Under the pieces are notes generated by a model. The model was not told where the DNA came from. It saw only the letters and a program-made list of their open reading frames with translations, and made no database searches. Shown here piece after piece: positions 1 through 10,997 of a stretch of 64,000 nucleotides of DNA. The position numbers and the translations under genes are program-made. The stretch comes from CAVUXJ01 sp963814975 (GTDB lineage: Bacteria > Acidobacteriota > Vicinamibacteria > Vicinamibacterales > CAVVIG01), in contig CAWFFB010000034.1 in assembly GCA_963814975.1 (NCBI GenBank), forward strand, positions 1-64,000, in the 5' to 3' direction. Numbering within the stretch: the stretch's first letter is position 1; every line of letters begins with the position of its first letter.

Positions 1-3000
1 CGGCGCCGGCAGAAAAGATCGCGTAGGTCATCCCCTTGATCGTCTCGACGCGGTACGGGACTTGTACTGATCGGGTAAGGCCAAGCAGCGTATGGGTTCC
101 TGTTGACGCCGGAATCATGCCTTCGAGTCCGTTGGCCCCGGCGCCGACCACGACGGTAAATCCCATCGTCTTGCCATTCCAGGAGATGTTCCGAACGACG
201 AACCGTTGCGGCCGTCGAGCCAGGTGAGCAGCTGCTTCGCCGAGATGACCGGCACGACCGCGCGATTGCCGAGGCGACGATGGCGTCGGAACCGGAGTGC
301 TCCACTGATCGGTGTGCATGTTGGCCGTGAAGAAGCCGTAGTAGCCCTTCGGCGTCCAATGCGCGCGATCGAGCAGCGTGTCGACCGTGAACGGGTCAGG
401 TCTGTCCGGACTCGTCGGTCATCTGGGTGGCGGCCTGATAGACGTCGATCAGGGTGCCGTCGGCCTTCGCGAACCGCATCGGCATGCCGGAGCCGGTGAA
501 CATGAACCCGGGGCGGTCCTGGACCCAGGCCGGCCGGCCAGTAGTAGTAGTTGGTGTCGAGCCGGATGCCGTTTGCCAGCGCCACCTGCGGCTGGCGTAT
601 CGTAGTCGCTCCAGGTAATGCAGTGCGTCCGGTTCGTCGTCGGAGCCGGCACACGCCGGGGAAGATCGTTGCGAACGCTCCCAGATCGGTTGGCGTAGTT
701 CGTCTGCAGCGAGTGATGGCGTGTAGTTCGCCGCAATTCGGTCGTGACATGGACCGCGATCTCGAAGCCCTCGGCGGCATACGCGGCTGCCTGGCAGTTG
801 GTAATCGGGGTCGTCGGATAGATGTACGAGGTCGCGCGGATGCACTCCCAGTCGTTCACGTTGCAGCCCGCCGGGCTGTTGCCTTGTAGATGTCGAACCG
901 GCCGGCGGTGCCGTTGTTCGCGTGATCGTCGCCGGTCATGACCACGGCCGCTTTCTCGCCGCGCGGGAAGATACCAGAAACGCGGCAGCGGCCGGCGGTC
1001 GACGGTTCATCTGCAGGATCAGGTTGGCGAGCAGGCGCTGCTGCTCGTCGGCCTGCGGGATCGCGACCTTGGTCAGATCGACCCAGTCGGCTGGGCGCCG
1101 CCGAAGAAGAGATCGTCGGAGCGAATCGGCGCGATGCCGTCGCGCTCCTGCCCGGACCAGCGCCGGGTTGCCCTGACGGGTGTAGACGATCGATCGGGCC
1201 AGGTCGTAGGTGAACGCCGCGGCCTGCCCGCCGACTGCGACCGACGCTGCGCAGCGTCACGGCCGGGTTGCGTCGTCGCGGCGGCCGCGGTCGAATACAG
1301 CGTGGCTACCGACGTGGCGCCGTTCAGCGATGTAGCGATCGGCCATGCCGTGGAACTGCATCGTCTGGTTGACGATGCCGGCGCCGGGCCGGCTGCGGTA
1401 TTGACCAGCAGGTAGCCTTCCGACAGCGTCGCCGCTGCGTCGGTCAAGCCCAGCAGTGAGGCCAGCTTCTTGTCGGGCCGCATGGCGATCAGGTTGCCGC
1501 CGGCGGACACCCAGTCGCTGAACATCGTGACCTGCGTCGTCGGTCAGCGGCATCTCGCCCAGGATCACGACGTCATAGCCGGTGAGCAACGTGGACGTGA
1601 CCAGCGAGATGTCGGTCGCGGTGAACGCGTTGAGGCCTTCGGCCCGCAGGATCTCCGCGTAGTACCGGCTGAACGGATCCGCGCTCGAGCTAATCACGAG
1701 AATCGGGCCCCCGGGCCCTCATTCGGCGGCGGGGGCGGAGGAGCCGCGGTGGTGAAGGACCACACGTAGTCCACGGCAAGCGGGTTGCCGGCCGTGTCCT
1801 TGATGCCGCTGGCGCCGCCTCTCAGGCGGGCGGTGTACGTGGTCGAGTAGGCGAGGAGCGAGTTCGGCGTCAGCGTGGCGGTGCGAGTGGACTGCGGCGT
1901 ACGTCACCGTTGCGGGAATGACGCCGCCGCTGGTCAACTCAAACGTCGCATTGGAGACACTCGTCACGTTCTTCGTTGAACGTGGCCGTGACCGCCGTAT
2001 TGGAGGCCGTGCTCGAGCTTCCATTGGCTGGGGCCGTTCCGTTCACGTCGGGCGGCGTCGTATCCGGGCCGACGGACGTGATGAAGACGACGTCAACCCA
2101 ATAGTTTGCGCCGTTGAACGTCTGGTTCGGGAAGACGTTCGAGCCGTAGTTGTAGACGCCGTTGCCACCGCCCTCCGTTCCATCTTGCGGCGCGTGCAGC
2201 GGACCGTTGTCGACGGACGTAGGTGTGAAGTAGTTGTCCGACCCGGCGTAGAAGCCCGACGTTCGTGTTGTACGACACGATGTACATCGTGCCAGCCGTG
2301 ATTTGAACCGGCGCAGGCAACGTCGCTTGCTGCCAGCCTGAGGCCGATTCGCCGCGTGAATGTCACGGTGGACGAGAAGCGTTCCACTCGCCGTCCAGAG
2401 ATTGCCCACGTGTGTCCCGTGTTCTGCGGGTCCTTGTAGAAACGGATGGCGGTGACATATCCCGAGACGTCGGAGCGGAATCTGGTGCCAAGCTCCACCT
2501 GGTTTGGGTCGCTGTCGGGAGCGCCGGTTGGCGACTTGTGATGGAGCCCACAACGAGCACGGGCATGTCACGGAACCGACACCGACAGTCACGGAGATAC
2601 CGGTGACGGGTTGCTCCAGGTTGCCGCTATCATCCACGGCTCGGCTGAAGATCGAGACCTGTACGCGCCGGACCGGTTTGCCAGGCGTACGTCCACGTCC
2701 CCCGGCCAGCGGCCCGCCGCCAGGTGGCGCCTCCATCGACGGATACCTCGACGCCGCCGACCACGCCTCCGCCGCCGTCCGTCGCCGTGCCGGTGATCGT
2801 CACGAACGTGTTCGCGGGGACGCCCGCGTTGTGGACCGGAGACGTGATCGTCGACGTCGGCCGGATGGTGTCCGTCGAAGCCACCGCCGGCGCGAGGCCG
2901 GCCTGGACCGTCAGGGGCTGGACGCCCATGTCCGCGAACAGGTTGACGGTCGCCTGCTGCATCGGCGACGCTCGGGGCCCCGCTGCCGCGATCGTGCGTG

Positions 3001-4514
3001 CCGTCGAGGCCCCACGACCACTGCACGGTGCCCGCACCAAACACGAGCGCGCCGCTCGCGTGCCGGTAGAGGGTCAGCGCATGCTTGGCGGTGCCCGCCG
3101 CGTAGGTGGACCCGTGATCGGTGAGCACGCTCGGCTGGCTGCTCACCGTGTCCGACATTCGGATCAAGCCGGCCGGCCGGAACCCGTTGTCGAGATCCTC
3201 GTCCCATTCATAGCCGAGCGTGCCGTTTGGCAGCGTCGCCGACGTGCTGGGCGTCAGACCCCGCGATGGACGTGCCCCGCCAGAAGCGCATCTTGCCGTC
3301 GGCGGCGGGTACCTTGATCGCCGTCGTGCAGCAGTTGACGGTGAAGATCGTCCCCGTCAGCGCGTTCTCCGGGCGCCCGCCGTCGGCGGGCGGGCTGAAC
3401 CGGGGGTCGCGCCAGGTGCCGGTCCAACGCCGCCGTCGGATCGATCTTGCGCGTTCGCGTGCGTCTCCTTGTAGCTGACCAGGGTGCGATACGGCGTCGC
3501 GGGCAACGCGATGCTGTTCTCCCAGCGCGTCTTCCAGAAGACTTCGTTGCCGCTGAAAAAGGCGAGATGCACGCCCGCGGCGCGCGCCGCTTCGACGTTG
3601 GTCCGCTGCGCGCCCGACCAGTATTCGTCGTGGCCGACCGACAGGAAGACCTGGTGCTGCAGAATCGTCTCGCCCCGCGCGATCGGTGTCGACGCCGGTG
3701 AAGTAGCTGACGTCGTACCCGTTGGCTTCGAGCCAGCGGACCATCGGATACTCGGCGTTGAAGACCCAGTCCTCGGGCGACGTCCCCGCGGGTCGTGAAG
3801 GGCCGGTTGTAGCTCACCTTGTAGGCGCGGCCGGGTTCGTGCCCGGCCCGCCGACATACAGGCTGTTGCCGCCGTACTGGTTGTAGGCCTGCCACGTCGT
3901 GTCCGAGGTCTGGAAGAGCAGCTCCGACTGGCTGGCGTCGTCACGGACGATGAAGACGATGTGACTGGCGCCGCCGCTGTCCGTGCGGATGACCTTCGCG
4001 AAGTAAATGCCGGACACCGCGGTCGACGGCACCGGCCCAGGAAGCCGACACCGCCCAGTTGCCGCAATCGATGAGCCCAGTCGTCGCGATCGGTCAGGCA
4101 GGGCGGTTGGGTCTGCGGCAGCGTGGCCGAGGGAGTGACCGTCGCGACCTTGCGCGCGCCCATCCCGCCGTAATAGCCCATCCGATAGATATCGAGGCGA
4201 TAGTTGGTCGCGTTCGTGTCGATCTTGAAGCTGACCGTCTGCCCACGATTGACGCTGATATCGGTGGCGAAGCCCTGGATGCTGCGGTCTCCCGCTCCGC
4301 CGATGTCCCATTCGCTGGCGGGGTTTCCAGGCTGTTGATTCTCGCACTTCATCGGATTGCCGAGCGGCGGATCGCAGGGCCCGGGGGCCTGGGCGCCGAT
4401 CTGCATGCCGCCCGTGAACGGCAGCGAGGCTCCAGCCAGGAGCACGACGATCAAGGCCGCACGTACTAGCCGCCGGCCTATTCCACGCACAGAAATCTGA
4501 TTGGGCTGATGCAT
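1..4514 (-). CDS. Multidomain secreted giant (N,N-dimethylformamidase beta-like, DUF4082, Ig-like, deacetylase-like); frameshifted and cut by window edge
   Basis: Starts at 4514 with a basic N-terminus and a signal peptide or anchor (AALIVVLLAGASLPF). The first domain (about 4330-3230) carries motifs such as GHDEYWS and FFSGNEVFWK, typical of the N,N-dimethylformamidase beta-subunit-like domain. A DUF4082 module follows (about 2570-2050; ELGTRFRSDVSG, ANYWVDVVF), then a Big_5-like Ig domain (TPPDVNGTAPANGS), a ThuA/GATase-like segment (YDVVILGEMPL) and a polysaccharide-deacetylase-like segment (VVMTGDDHANNGT) running to the window edge. Homology moves between all three minus frames at roughly ten places, so the frame is broken by many small indels. 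Domains continue co-linearly across the breaks, which favours one gene of about 1,500 residues with sequencing errors over a decayed gene. Probably secreted; substrate unknown. Confidence 0.75.
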
Positions 4515-4713
4515 ATCTCACGGGTCCAGCGAGCGAAGTGGTTCAGACGCGGAAAATTAGGGTCACCACAAGGTCAGCAAGATGACCGCCCCAGTCCAGA
4601 GAAAGGAGCTGGAGGATGAATAGGCCACAAGTTGTTATTTTCCAATTACTTATATAGAAGAGCACCACTTGGTCTCTTCAGCCGCTTATCCGAGTTCAGC
4701 CTACGCGGCGACT
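4515..4713. other. AT-rich intergenic gap
   Basis: About 200 bp, clearly more AT-rich around 4555-4670 than its surroundings. It lies upstream of the secreted giant and probably holds its promoter, which would read leftward. No RNA gene or clear -35/-10 pair was identified. Confidence 0.4.
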
Positions 4714-5950
4714 TTAGTCGCGTCCCTGGTGAATATGGGTCTTGTGAATAAGGGCCCCGCCAGTGGTAAGCGCGTTGAAGTCAAGGCGGGCGCCCGGACA
4801 GAGATGAGGCTGGACTTTCATGTGGCTGCGTTTGCCACGAGCCGTGGGAACCGCCGTGACTCTTACGAGAAACGTGCGTCGTCGGCAGCCTGCTTGCGAA
4901 TCAGGGGGACGACATTGCGGATCACAGCTACGCCGGCAATGGTCAGAGACGGTCGCCCGCTGCGACCATCTTGTCCGGCTGCTGACAACCGCTGCTCTCT
5001 TCGCCCGGGCCGACGGCGACCGGCCTGACCCGAAACTTCGGATCGCGGGAGTCAGCAGCGTCGCGACCAACGCGCCGGCACCGACGGTCAGGAGAAGCTC
5101 ACCCATACTTTCCAGGAAATACCACCAGCGCGTTCTCGACGACAGCAACAGGGCAGCCCCCACGACGAATGCGACCTTCGCGCCGACGACCTCCGGTCGA
5201 CGAGGCTCGCACACGCGCCCCAGCCCGGATCGGAGACGTGCGATGCAGAAGCCGCTCGCGCGCATCGCCGGGCGCTCGACGAGGTGACAGGAGATCAGCG
5301 CGAATGCGAAGGCTAGCGGAACACTCATGACGAAGAGCAGCCACGGATTGTTCGTCGACGTCAGCTCCTTCATCATCTGCTCGGCGGGCCAGCCATACAG
5401 ATATAGCCCGTAGGAACAGTCGCCGACCTTCGCGGCAATGCGGGATCCCACATTGGGCCGATCGGCAGCGAACACGATGGCGTAGGCGCCACACACGGGA
5501 AAGGCATACGGCGCCATGCCGAACACAGCGCTGACGGCGAACAGCGCAACACTCACGATCGCCGCTGCGCGATTCGTGCCGTAGCGGCGGTGAACCCAGT
5601 GCATGGAGACGCCTGCCGCGAAGTACGGCAGCGTATACGCGACGCCGACCATCGCTGATTCGAAGAGCGGAGAGATCCAGGTCAGGAGCGCCATGGCCGT
5701 AATGGCTACCGCCACTCTGCCGCTCGTCCGGAACATGGTCCACAGGAAGAGAAGCAGGACGTAGCTCAAGGCCTCGTAGCGAAGCGACCACAGCGAGCCG
5801 TTGACGACGGTGGAGAGTGGGCCGTCGTACGCGTAGACCCCCGGCAGCGTCGAGTCTCCCAGGGTGTTCAGCGTCGTGCCCACGAACCGGGTTTCAACTC
5901 GAGGTGCTCGGGCCACGCTGATCAGCTTCACGTGCTTCAACGGGTCGTCC
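4714..5950 (-). pseudogene. Acyltransferase-3 family membrane protein, N-terminus missing
   Basis: The readable part begins near 5940 and contains NGSLWSLRYEALSYVLLL, the central hallmark of OafA/YrhL-type acyltransferase-3 proteins (O-acyl transfer to surface sugars). About eight hydrophobic segments follow, including YAFPVCGAYAIVFAADRP, DCSYGLYLYGWPAEQMM and LISCHLVERPAMR, the last being the typical VERP end of the family. A further hydrophobic region (FVVGAALLLSSRTRWW) lies beyond the usual family end. The first four or five helices, including the early catalytic His region, are absent. The upstream sequence runs straight into the end of the ABC ATPase gene at 6018, leaving no room for them. 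It is therefore a 5'-truncated gene, from a rearrangement or an assembly join. Confidence 0.65.
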
Positions 5951-6017
5951 GCTCGCCGACTCCAACTGACACGCCTCGACGTATGCCTGCCGGCGCGCGC
6001 TGGGTTCGATGCGGCGC

Positions 6018-7099
6018 TCAGTTGAGCCGCCGTCCCGTCCGTCCGTCGAACAGGTGGAGACGATCGCGGCGGATGCGGAAGCGCACGTGATCCTCGACGC
6101 CGATCCGCGTATCCGAAGGTACGATCACGCGCACGAATTCTCCGGGCAGGCCGGCGACGCGCAGGTGGACCAGCGTGACGGGACCGAGCGGCTCGACGAT
6201 TTCGACGCGTCCCGTACAGTCGCCGTCGGACCTGACGTCGATGTCGTGCGGCCGCACGCCGGCCACGAGCTCGGCGCCGTCCGGCACGCCGGGGCATGCT
6301 TTGTCGAGATCGATCGAGCACACCGCCGAGGCAACGTGGGCCGGTCCGTCGCGGCGCCGGCAGGTGCCCGGCCACAGGTTCATCGCCGGCGACCCGACGA
6401 ATCCGGCGACGAACGTGTTCGCCGGACGGTCGAACACCGCGAGCGCCGGCCCGACCTGTTCGATCGCCCCGTCACGCATGACGGCCACGCGAGTGCCGAG
6501 CGTCATCGCCTCCTCCTGATCGTGCGTCACGTAGAGCATCGTCGCGGCCAGCCGGCGGTGCAGCAGGCCGAGCTCGGTGCGCGTCGCGACGCGCAGGAGC
6601 GGATCAAGGTTCGAGAGTGGCTCGTCGAGCAGAAACGCCTTCGGCTCGCGCACGATCGCGCGGCCGAGCGCCACGCGCTGACGCTGCCCTCCCGACAACT
6701 GCGCCGGCTTGCGATCGAGCAGCGCCTCGATGCCAAGCGTGGCCGCCGCTGCGCGCACCCGCGCGTCGATCACGGCCGCGTCGACTCGGCGGACGCGCAG
6801 CCCGAACGCGAGGTTCTCGTGCACGCTCTTGTGCGGGTACAGCGCGTAGCTCTGAAAGACCATGGCGAGGTCGCGGTGCTGCGGCGGCACGGCGGTGACG
6901 TCGCGGCCGTCGATGAGAATGCGCCCCGCCGTCGGCAGCTCGAGCCCGGCGACGAGCCGCAGGACCGTGCTCTTGCCACTGCCGGATGGTCCGACCAGGA
7001 CGAGCAGTTCGCCGTCGGCGATCTCGATCGTGAGGTCGCGCGCGGCCGCCTGGCCGTTCGGTACGTCTTGCTGACCTGGTCGAGCGTGATCGACGCCAC
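6018..7099 (-). CDS. CUT1-family ABC transporter ATP-binding protein (MalK/UgpC-like), one frameshift near 7057
   Basis: ATPase that should power the sugar importer encoded just upstream. Visible motifs in order: Walker A GPSGSGKS, Q-loop VFQSYALYPH, signature LSGGQRQRVALGRA, Walker B FLLDEPLSNLDP and H-loop YVTHDQEEAM. A C-terminal TOBE/MOP-like regulatory half ends in LFDGRTGRRLN. The first 13 residues (a GTG start, MASITLDQVSKTY) are in a different frame from the rest. Adding one base near 7057 restores a continuous protein of about 360 residues, normal for MalK. The start lies one base after the permease stop, so it is the last gene of the operon. Confidence 0.9.
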
Positions 7100-7100
7100 G

Positions 7101-7943
7101 TTACCCCTTCACGGCGCCGGACGTCAGGCCGGCTACGATGCGGCGTTGCGCCGCGAGCACGATGGCGGCTACCGGCGCGGTCGCCACCACGGCCGCCGCC
7201 AGGATCTGGCCCCATGGCACCTGATATTGTCCGCGAAAGAGCGTGATGGCCACCGGCACGGTGTAGCGTTCGGGCCCGAGCGTGAACGACAGCGCGAAGA
7301 GGAACTCGTTCCAGCAGTAGAGAAACGTCAGGATGGCCGTGGTCGCGATCCCCGGCCACGAGAGCGGCAGCACGATGGCCCAGAGCGTTTGCAGGCGTCC
7401 GGCGCCATCCATCAGGCCGGCTTCCTCGAGCTCCACGGGAAGCTGCCGGAAGAACCCGACCAGCAGCCAGATCGTCAGCGGCATCGCGAACGTGAGATAC
7501 GGCAGGACGAGACCGGGATAGGTGTTCAGGAGGCGGAGCTCACGCAGCAGCAGGTAAAGCGGCGACACCATCGAGATCTGCGGAAACATCGACACGGCCA
7601 GCACGAACGCCAGCATCGCGCCCTTTCCGCGAAAGCGCAGCCGCGCCAGCGCATACGCACAGACGGTGCCGAGGACGACCGACAGCACGGTCGTCGTGCC
7701 GGCGACGACGAGTGAGTTGCGGACCGGAGTCCAGAAGTCGCGCTCGTGGAAGAGTGCGCGGTAGTGGTCGAGCACCAGTTCGCGCGGCGCGAGCGAGGGC
7801 GCGGCGAACAGCCGGTTCTCGGGCGTGAGGGACGAGAGCACGGCCCAATAGAGCGGGAAGAGAATCGCCGCGACGAGCAGTCCGGTCGCAACAGGCCTCG
7901 CCCACCGCTGCGCCGTCGTGCGGGCCGTCGCCCCCATTGTCAT
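7101..7943 (-). CDS. CUT1 sugar ABC transporter permease (MalG-like)
   Basis: Inner-membrane permease of 280 residues with six predicted helices. The EAA loop is visible as EEAGLMDGAGRLQTLWAIVLPL, preceded by the MalG-type periplasmic and membrane pattern (FPQISMVSPLYLLLREL, LTFAMPLTIWLLVGFF). It pairs with the permease encoded immediately upstream: the start ATG at 7943 overlaps that gene's stop in an ATGA, indicating translational coupling. A second in-frame ATG at 7937 is an alternative start. The substrate is not readable from sequence; the maltose, trehalose or glycerol-phosphate class is likely. Confidence 0.92.
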   Translation of the reverse strand: MTMGATARTTAQRWARPVATGLLVAAILFPLYWAVLSSLTPENRLFAAPSLAPRELVLDHYRALFHERDFWTPVRNSLVVAGTTTVLSVVLGTVCAYALARLRFRGKGAMLAFVLAVSMFPQISMVSPLYLLLRELRLLNTYPGLVLPYLTFAMPLTIWLLVGFFRQLPVELEEAGLMDGAGRLQTLWAIVLPLSWPGIATTAILTFLYCWNEFLFALSFTLGPERYTVPVAITLFRGQYQVPWGQILAAAVVATAPVAAIVLAAQRRIVAGLTSGAVKG

Positions 7944-8866
7944 GCGGACCGATCCGGGAACGCGCCGCCGCCGAGCACCCTTATGCTGGCAAGCGCGAAG
8001 AAGAACGCCACCACGAAGACGATCACCGACAGCGCCGAGCCGAAGCCGAAGCGAAGATTCAGGAACAGCGTGCTGAAGGTATAGAGCGCAACCGGCTCGG
8101 TGGCCGTCCCCGGGCCGCCGCCCGTCATCACGTACACCACGTCGAAGACCCGAAATGCATCGAGTGCGCGAAAGAGAAACGCGACCAGCAGCGCGGGCCT
8201 GAGGAGCGGCAGCGTGATCGCGGTGAACTGCCGCCATCGCCCGGCGCCGTCAACGTCGGCGGCCTCGTACAGTGCCTTGTCGATGTTCTGCAGCCCGGCG
8301 AGCAACAGGAGCGCAACGAAGGGTGTCGTCTTCCACACGTCGGCGAGCACGAGCGGGACCCACGCCGCGAGGGCGTCGGCGAACCACGTCGGCGGCGCCG
8401 CCCCGAGCCGCGCGAGTGCCGCGCTCGCCAGGCCCGCCGGGCTCTCGAACATGAAGCGCCAGATGAGCGCCGCCACGACGGTGGGAATCGCCCACGGCAG
8501 AAGGACGGCCGTCCGGATCATTCCGCGGCCTTGCGAGACGCGATCGAGCGCCAGCGCCAGCAGCAGGCCCGCGCCGAGCTCGAGGGTCACGGCGGCGGTC
8601 ATGAACACGCTCGTGTGGGCCAGCGCGTTCCAGAATCGCGGATCGCCGAACGCTTCGGCGTAATTGGCGGCGCCGATGAAGGGACGGCCGAGCCACGGCA
8701 TGCGGAGATCGTGCAGGTGCAGCGATTCCCAGATCGTCCACAGAATCGGAAACACGGCGACGAGCGCGATCGTCGCGATCGCCGGCAGCGCGAGCGCCCA
8801 TCCGAGACGCGCCTCGTCGCGCAGCCATAAGGCGCCGGATGCAGGCGGTGTTCGCGCCTTCTTCAT
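7940..8866 (-). CDS. CUT1 sugar ABC transporter permease (MalF-like)
   Basis: 308-residue inner-membrane permease with six helices. The first (WALALPAIATIALVAVFPIL) follows a short cytoplasmic lead. The EAA loop reads EAADVDGAGRWRQFTAITLPLL, and the pre-EAA WKTTPFVALLLLAGLQNI is diagnostic of MalF/UgpA-type subunits. The start ATG at 8866 overlaps the stop of the binding-protein gene (ATGA). With the second permease it should form the heterodimeric channel docking with the ATPase encoded two genes downstream. Confidence 0.92.
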   Translation of the reverse strand: MKKARTPPASGALWLRDEARLGWALALPAIATIALVAVFPILWTIWESLHLHDLRMPWLGRPFIGAANYAEAFGDPRFWNALAHTSVFMTAAVTLELGAGLLLALALDRVSQGRGMIRTAVLLPWAIPTVVAALIWRFMFESPAGLASAALARLGAAPPTWFADALAAWVPLVLADVWKTTPFVALLLLAGLQNIDKALYEAADVDGAGRWRQFTAITLPLLRPALLVAFLFRALDAFRVFDVVYVMTGGGPGTATEPVALYTFSTLFLNLRFGFGSALSVIVFVVAFFFALASIRVLGGGAFPDRSA

Positions 8867-10170
8867 GGTGTTGGTGTTGGAGGACCGAGCTTGACCTTCG
8901 CGAGTAGCGTCCGGATCCCGGCGGCCGCCTCCCCCAGCGCCGCGTGCGGCTCCTGCTGGCGCGTCAGGGCCCGGTGCAGCGCGATTTGCAGGATTTCCGA
9001 CAACTGGCTGTAGACCGGCGTAATCGGCCGCGGCACCGCCCGTTCGATCACGTTCAACGCATCGGCGAGCGGAATCGTCAGCGCGTCGGCCAGCGCGCGC
9101 GTCTCGTACAGCGCCGGCCGTGTCGGAAACTGGCCGGCAAGCCGCGCCCGTTCGATCATTTGACCGGGCTGAAGGAGATAGTCGATGAGCCGGTAGGCAG
9201 CCTCCGGCTGTTCGCTGTACGCGTTGACGGCGAGGGCCGATCCGCCGAGCGCCGCCGTGGCCGCGCCGTCCGGACCGGCGGGCATCGCCGCGACCGCGAA
9301 CCGGCCGGCGACCTTCGACTGCGATGGATCCTGCAGCAATGCGTAGGCATAGGGCCAGTTCCGCATGAACGCCGCTTGGCCATTCTGAAACGCGAACCGC
9401 GTCTGCTCCTCCTGCCACGTGAGCACGGCCGGGGGCACGATGCGGTCGACGTAGATCGCGTCGCGCATGTACGTCAGCGCCTGGACGGCGGCGGCGGAGT
9501 CGACGACGACCTGGCCGCGATCGTCCAGGATCGCGCCGCCGAACGCGCCGAGGTGCTCGAGAAAGATCGTGACCAGCCCTTCGTAGCGGGCGCCCTGCCA
9601 TACGAAGCCGAACGGAACCCCCTCTTCCCTCTGTGCCCGCTGCGCAAGCCGCGCAAGCTCGTCGAGATGGCGGGGGGCACGAGGCGCGAGGTCGGTCCGC
9701 CAGTACAGCATGCCGACGTCCACGAACCACGGCAGCGCGTACAGCGAGCCGTTCCAGCGGTCCGCAGCCACGGCGGCGGCAAAGAACTGATCGACGCGCG
9801 GTTCGAACCGGTCGAGGCCGGCAATCCACCCCGCGGCCGCGAATTCCGGGGTCCAGACGATGTCCAGCTGCAAGACGTCGGGATCGCTCGCCCGGGCGTT
9901 CAGCCACTGCACGTACAGCTGATGCCGCTGGTCCGCCGCGTCCGGCGTGGCCCGCAGCGCGACGTCAATCGAGGGGTTCGCCTCGCGGAACCGATCGAGC
10001 TGGCGCCGGATCACTTCGCCTTCGCGCCCGACGAAGCTGCCGGAAAACGTCAGGACGTGCGGCTCCGCCCGGACGCAGCCCTCCGCCGCCAGCACCGCCG
10101 CCGCCGCGGCCGCCCTGAGGATCCAGGTTCGGGCGTTCGCCATTTGCTTGTGCAAGCTATTAGTCTGCAT
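8863..10170 (-). CDS. Extracellular solute-binding lipoprotein, family 1 (CUT1 sugar importer)
   Basis: 435 residues. A basic, Ala-rich signal peptide ends in a lipobox-like AAEGC near residue 32, so it is probably membrane-anchored or periplasmic. The mature part shows family-1 binding protein features: VLTFSGSFVGREGEVIRRQLDRF near the N-terminus, QLDIVWTPEFAAAGW, the NWPYAYALL region, and a PDGAATAALGGSALAVNA segment. A closer start at 10143 (MANARTW) would also give an intact signal peptide; neither start has a strong ribosome site. First gene of a four-gene operon read leftward (binding protein, MalF, MalG, MalK order). No sugar-responsive regulator or glycosidase is adjacent, so the substrate cannot be assigned. 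Confidence 0.9.
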   Translation of the reverse strand: MQTNSLHKQMANARTWILRAAAAAAVLAAEGCVRAEPHVLTFSGSFVGREGEVIRRQLDRFREANPSIDVALRATPDAADQRHQLYVQWLNARASDPDVLQLDIVWTPEFAAAGWIAGLDRFEPRVDQFFAAAVAADRWNGSLYALPWFVDVGMLYWRTDLAPRAPRHLDELARLAQRAQREEGVPFGFVWQGARYEGLVTIFLEHLGAFGGAILDDRGQVVVDSAAAVQALTYMRDAIYVDRIVPPAVLTWQEEQTRFAFQNGQAAFMRNWPYAYALLQDPSQSKVAGRFAVAAMPAGPDGAATAALGGSALAVNAYSEQPEAAYRLIDYLLQPGQMIERARLAGQFPTRPALYETRALADALTIPLADALNVIERAVPRPITPVYSQLSEILQIALHRALTRQQEPHAALGEAAAGIRTLLAKVKLGPPTPTP

Positions 10171-10287
10171 CGAGTTCGCTCTGGGCGGTCTCGTCCTTCG
10201 CGCCCGAGATGCTCAAGAGGTTCCGCAAGCTGTTCTCAGGCCACCGCGGCGAACCGTCGAAACCCATCTAACAGTGAGAGTCCCGTC

Positions 10288-10839
10288 ATGCGCCTCAGTC
10301 TCGCGCTCCCCCTGTATCTCGCCATCGCCGTGCGTGGTCGATTCAGCCCCGCGCCTTCGAAGGGCGCGCTACTCTTATGCATCTTGTGCAGTTGGCTCCC
10401 GGCCTGCTCTTCCCGGGGTGCGTTACGAGTACCACAACAGATACGCGCGACGCAGACACAGGACGAGACCAAGGCTGTTGCTTCGAGTCGCGCGTCGCAA
10501 GCTGATCAAAGGAGTGGTCCACGCGAACGCGTCACCGACAAGCCCGACGCAACTCGAGGGTCGGCCGACAGCTCGCGGACCCACCCGTTAGCGGGCGCTG
10601 ATGCCGCCACAAGCGATCGGACGTCCACTCCCGGTTGGTCCTTGGTGGTGACCACGACGCCCGGCGCCCAGACCGCCCCTTCTCGCAATGCCTCCGAGTT
10701 GCCGAGTATTTCATCCGGCCACGATAGTACGCGGTTTACGCAGATGAAACGATTCGTGGATGCGGCCGGAGTGCTTGTCGGAGTGATGTGCGCTGTGCTC
10801 GCGGTGCGACGGCGCCTCCAGGTTCGAAGGCGCCCGTAA
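10288..10839 (+). CDS. Possible small secreted or lipo-protein of unknown function
   Basis: 183-residue open frame divergent from the ABC operon. It has a hydrophobic stretch with a lipobox-like LPAC (about residue 40), a Ser/Thr/Asp-rich middle, and a C-terminal hydrophobic segment followed by Arg residues (VGVMCAVLAVRRRLQVRRRP). That pattern could be an anchored protein, but composition is biased and no family is recognised. It may be a chance open frame in high-GC DNA. Confidence 0.3.
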   Translation: MRLSLALPLYLAIAVRGRFSPAPSKGALLLCILCSWLPACSSRGALRVPQQIRATQTQDETKAVASSRASQADQRSGPRERVTDKPDATRGSADSSRTHPLAGADAATSDRTSTPGWSLVVTTTPGAQTAPSRNASELPSISSGHDSTRFTQMKRFVDAAGVLVGVMCAVLAVRRRLQVRRRP

Positions 10840-10997
10840 ATGCGGCCGCGTCACGTCGCGGGTGTGCCGTGGGTTATCTCTCCGCCTTCATCCTCTTACG
10901 TGCCGGTCGTTTCGGCCTGGTCGCGGTGCCTTCTTGGCTCTCTGCTTATAACCTAGACGGGACACGCATCAGACAAGCCAGATGGACAGCGCGATAT

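Noticed and set aside
6009..7715. 568-codon plus-strand open frame antisense to the ABC transporter
   Set aside because: It lies opposite genes with complete ABC motifs; its Arg/His/Asp-rich composition is the usual shadow of high-GC coding DNA.
8907..9907. Minus-strand frame extending the MalF-like permease frame upstream into the binding-protein gene
   Set aside because: It reads the binding-protein region in the wrong frame; the real permease starts at 8866 in an ATGA overlap.
8944..10287. Long plus-strand frame opposite the binding-protein gene
   Set aside because: Shadow of the binding-protein gene. Only the part after 10288 lies outside known genes and is listed with low confidence.
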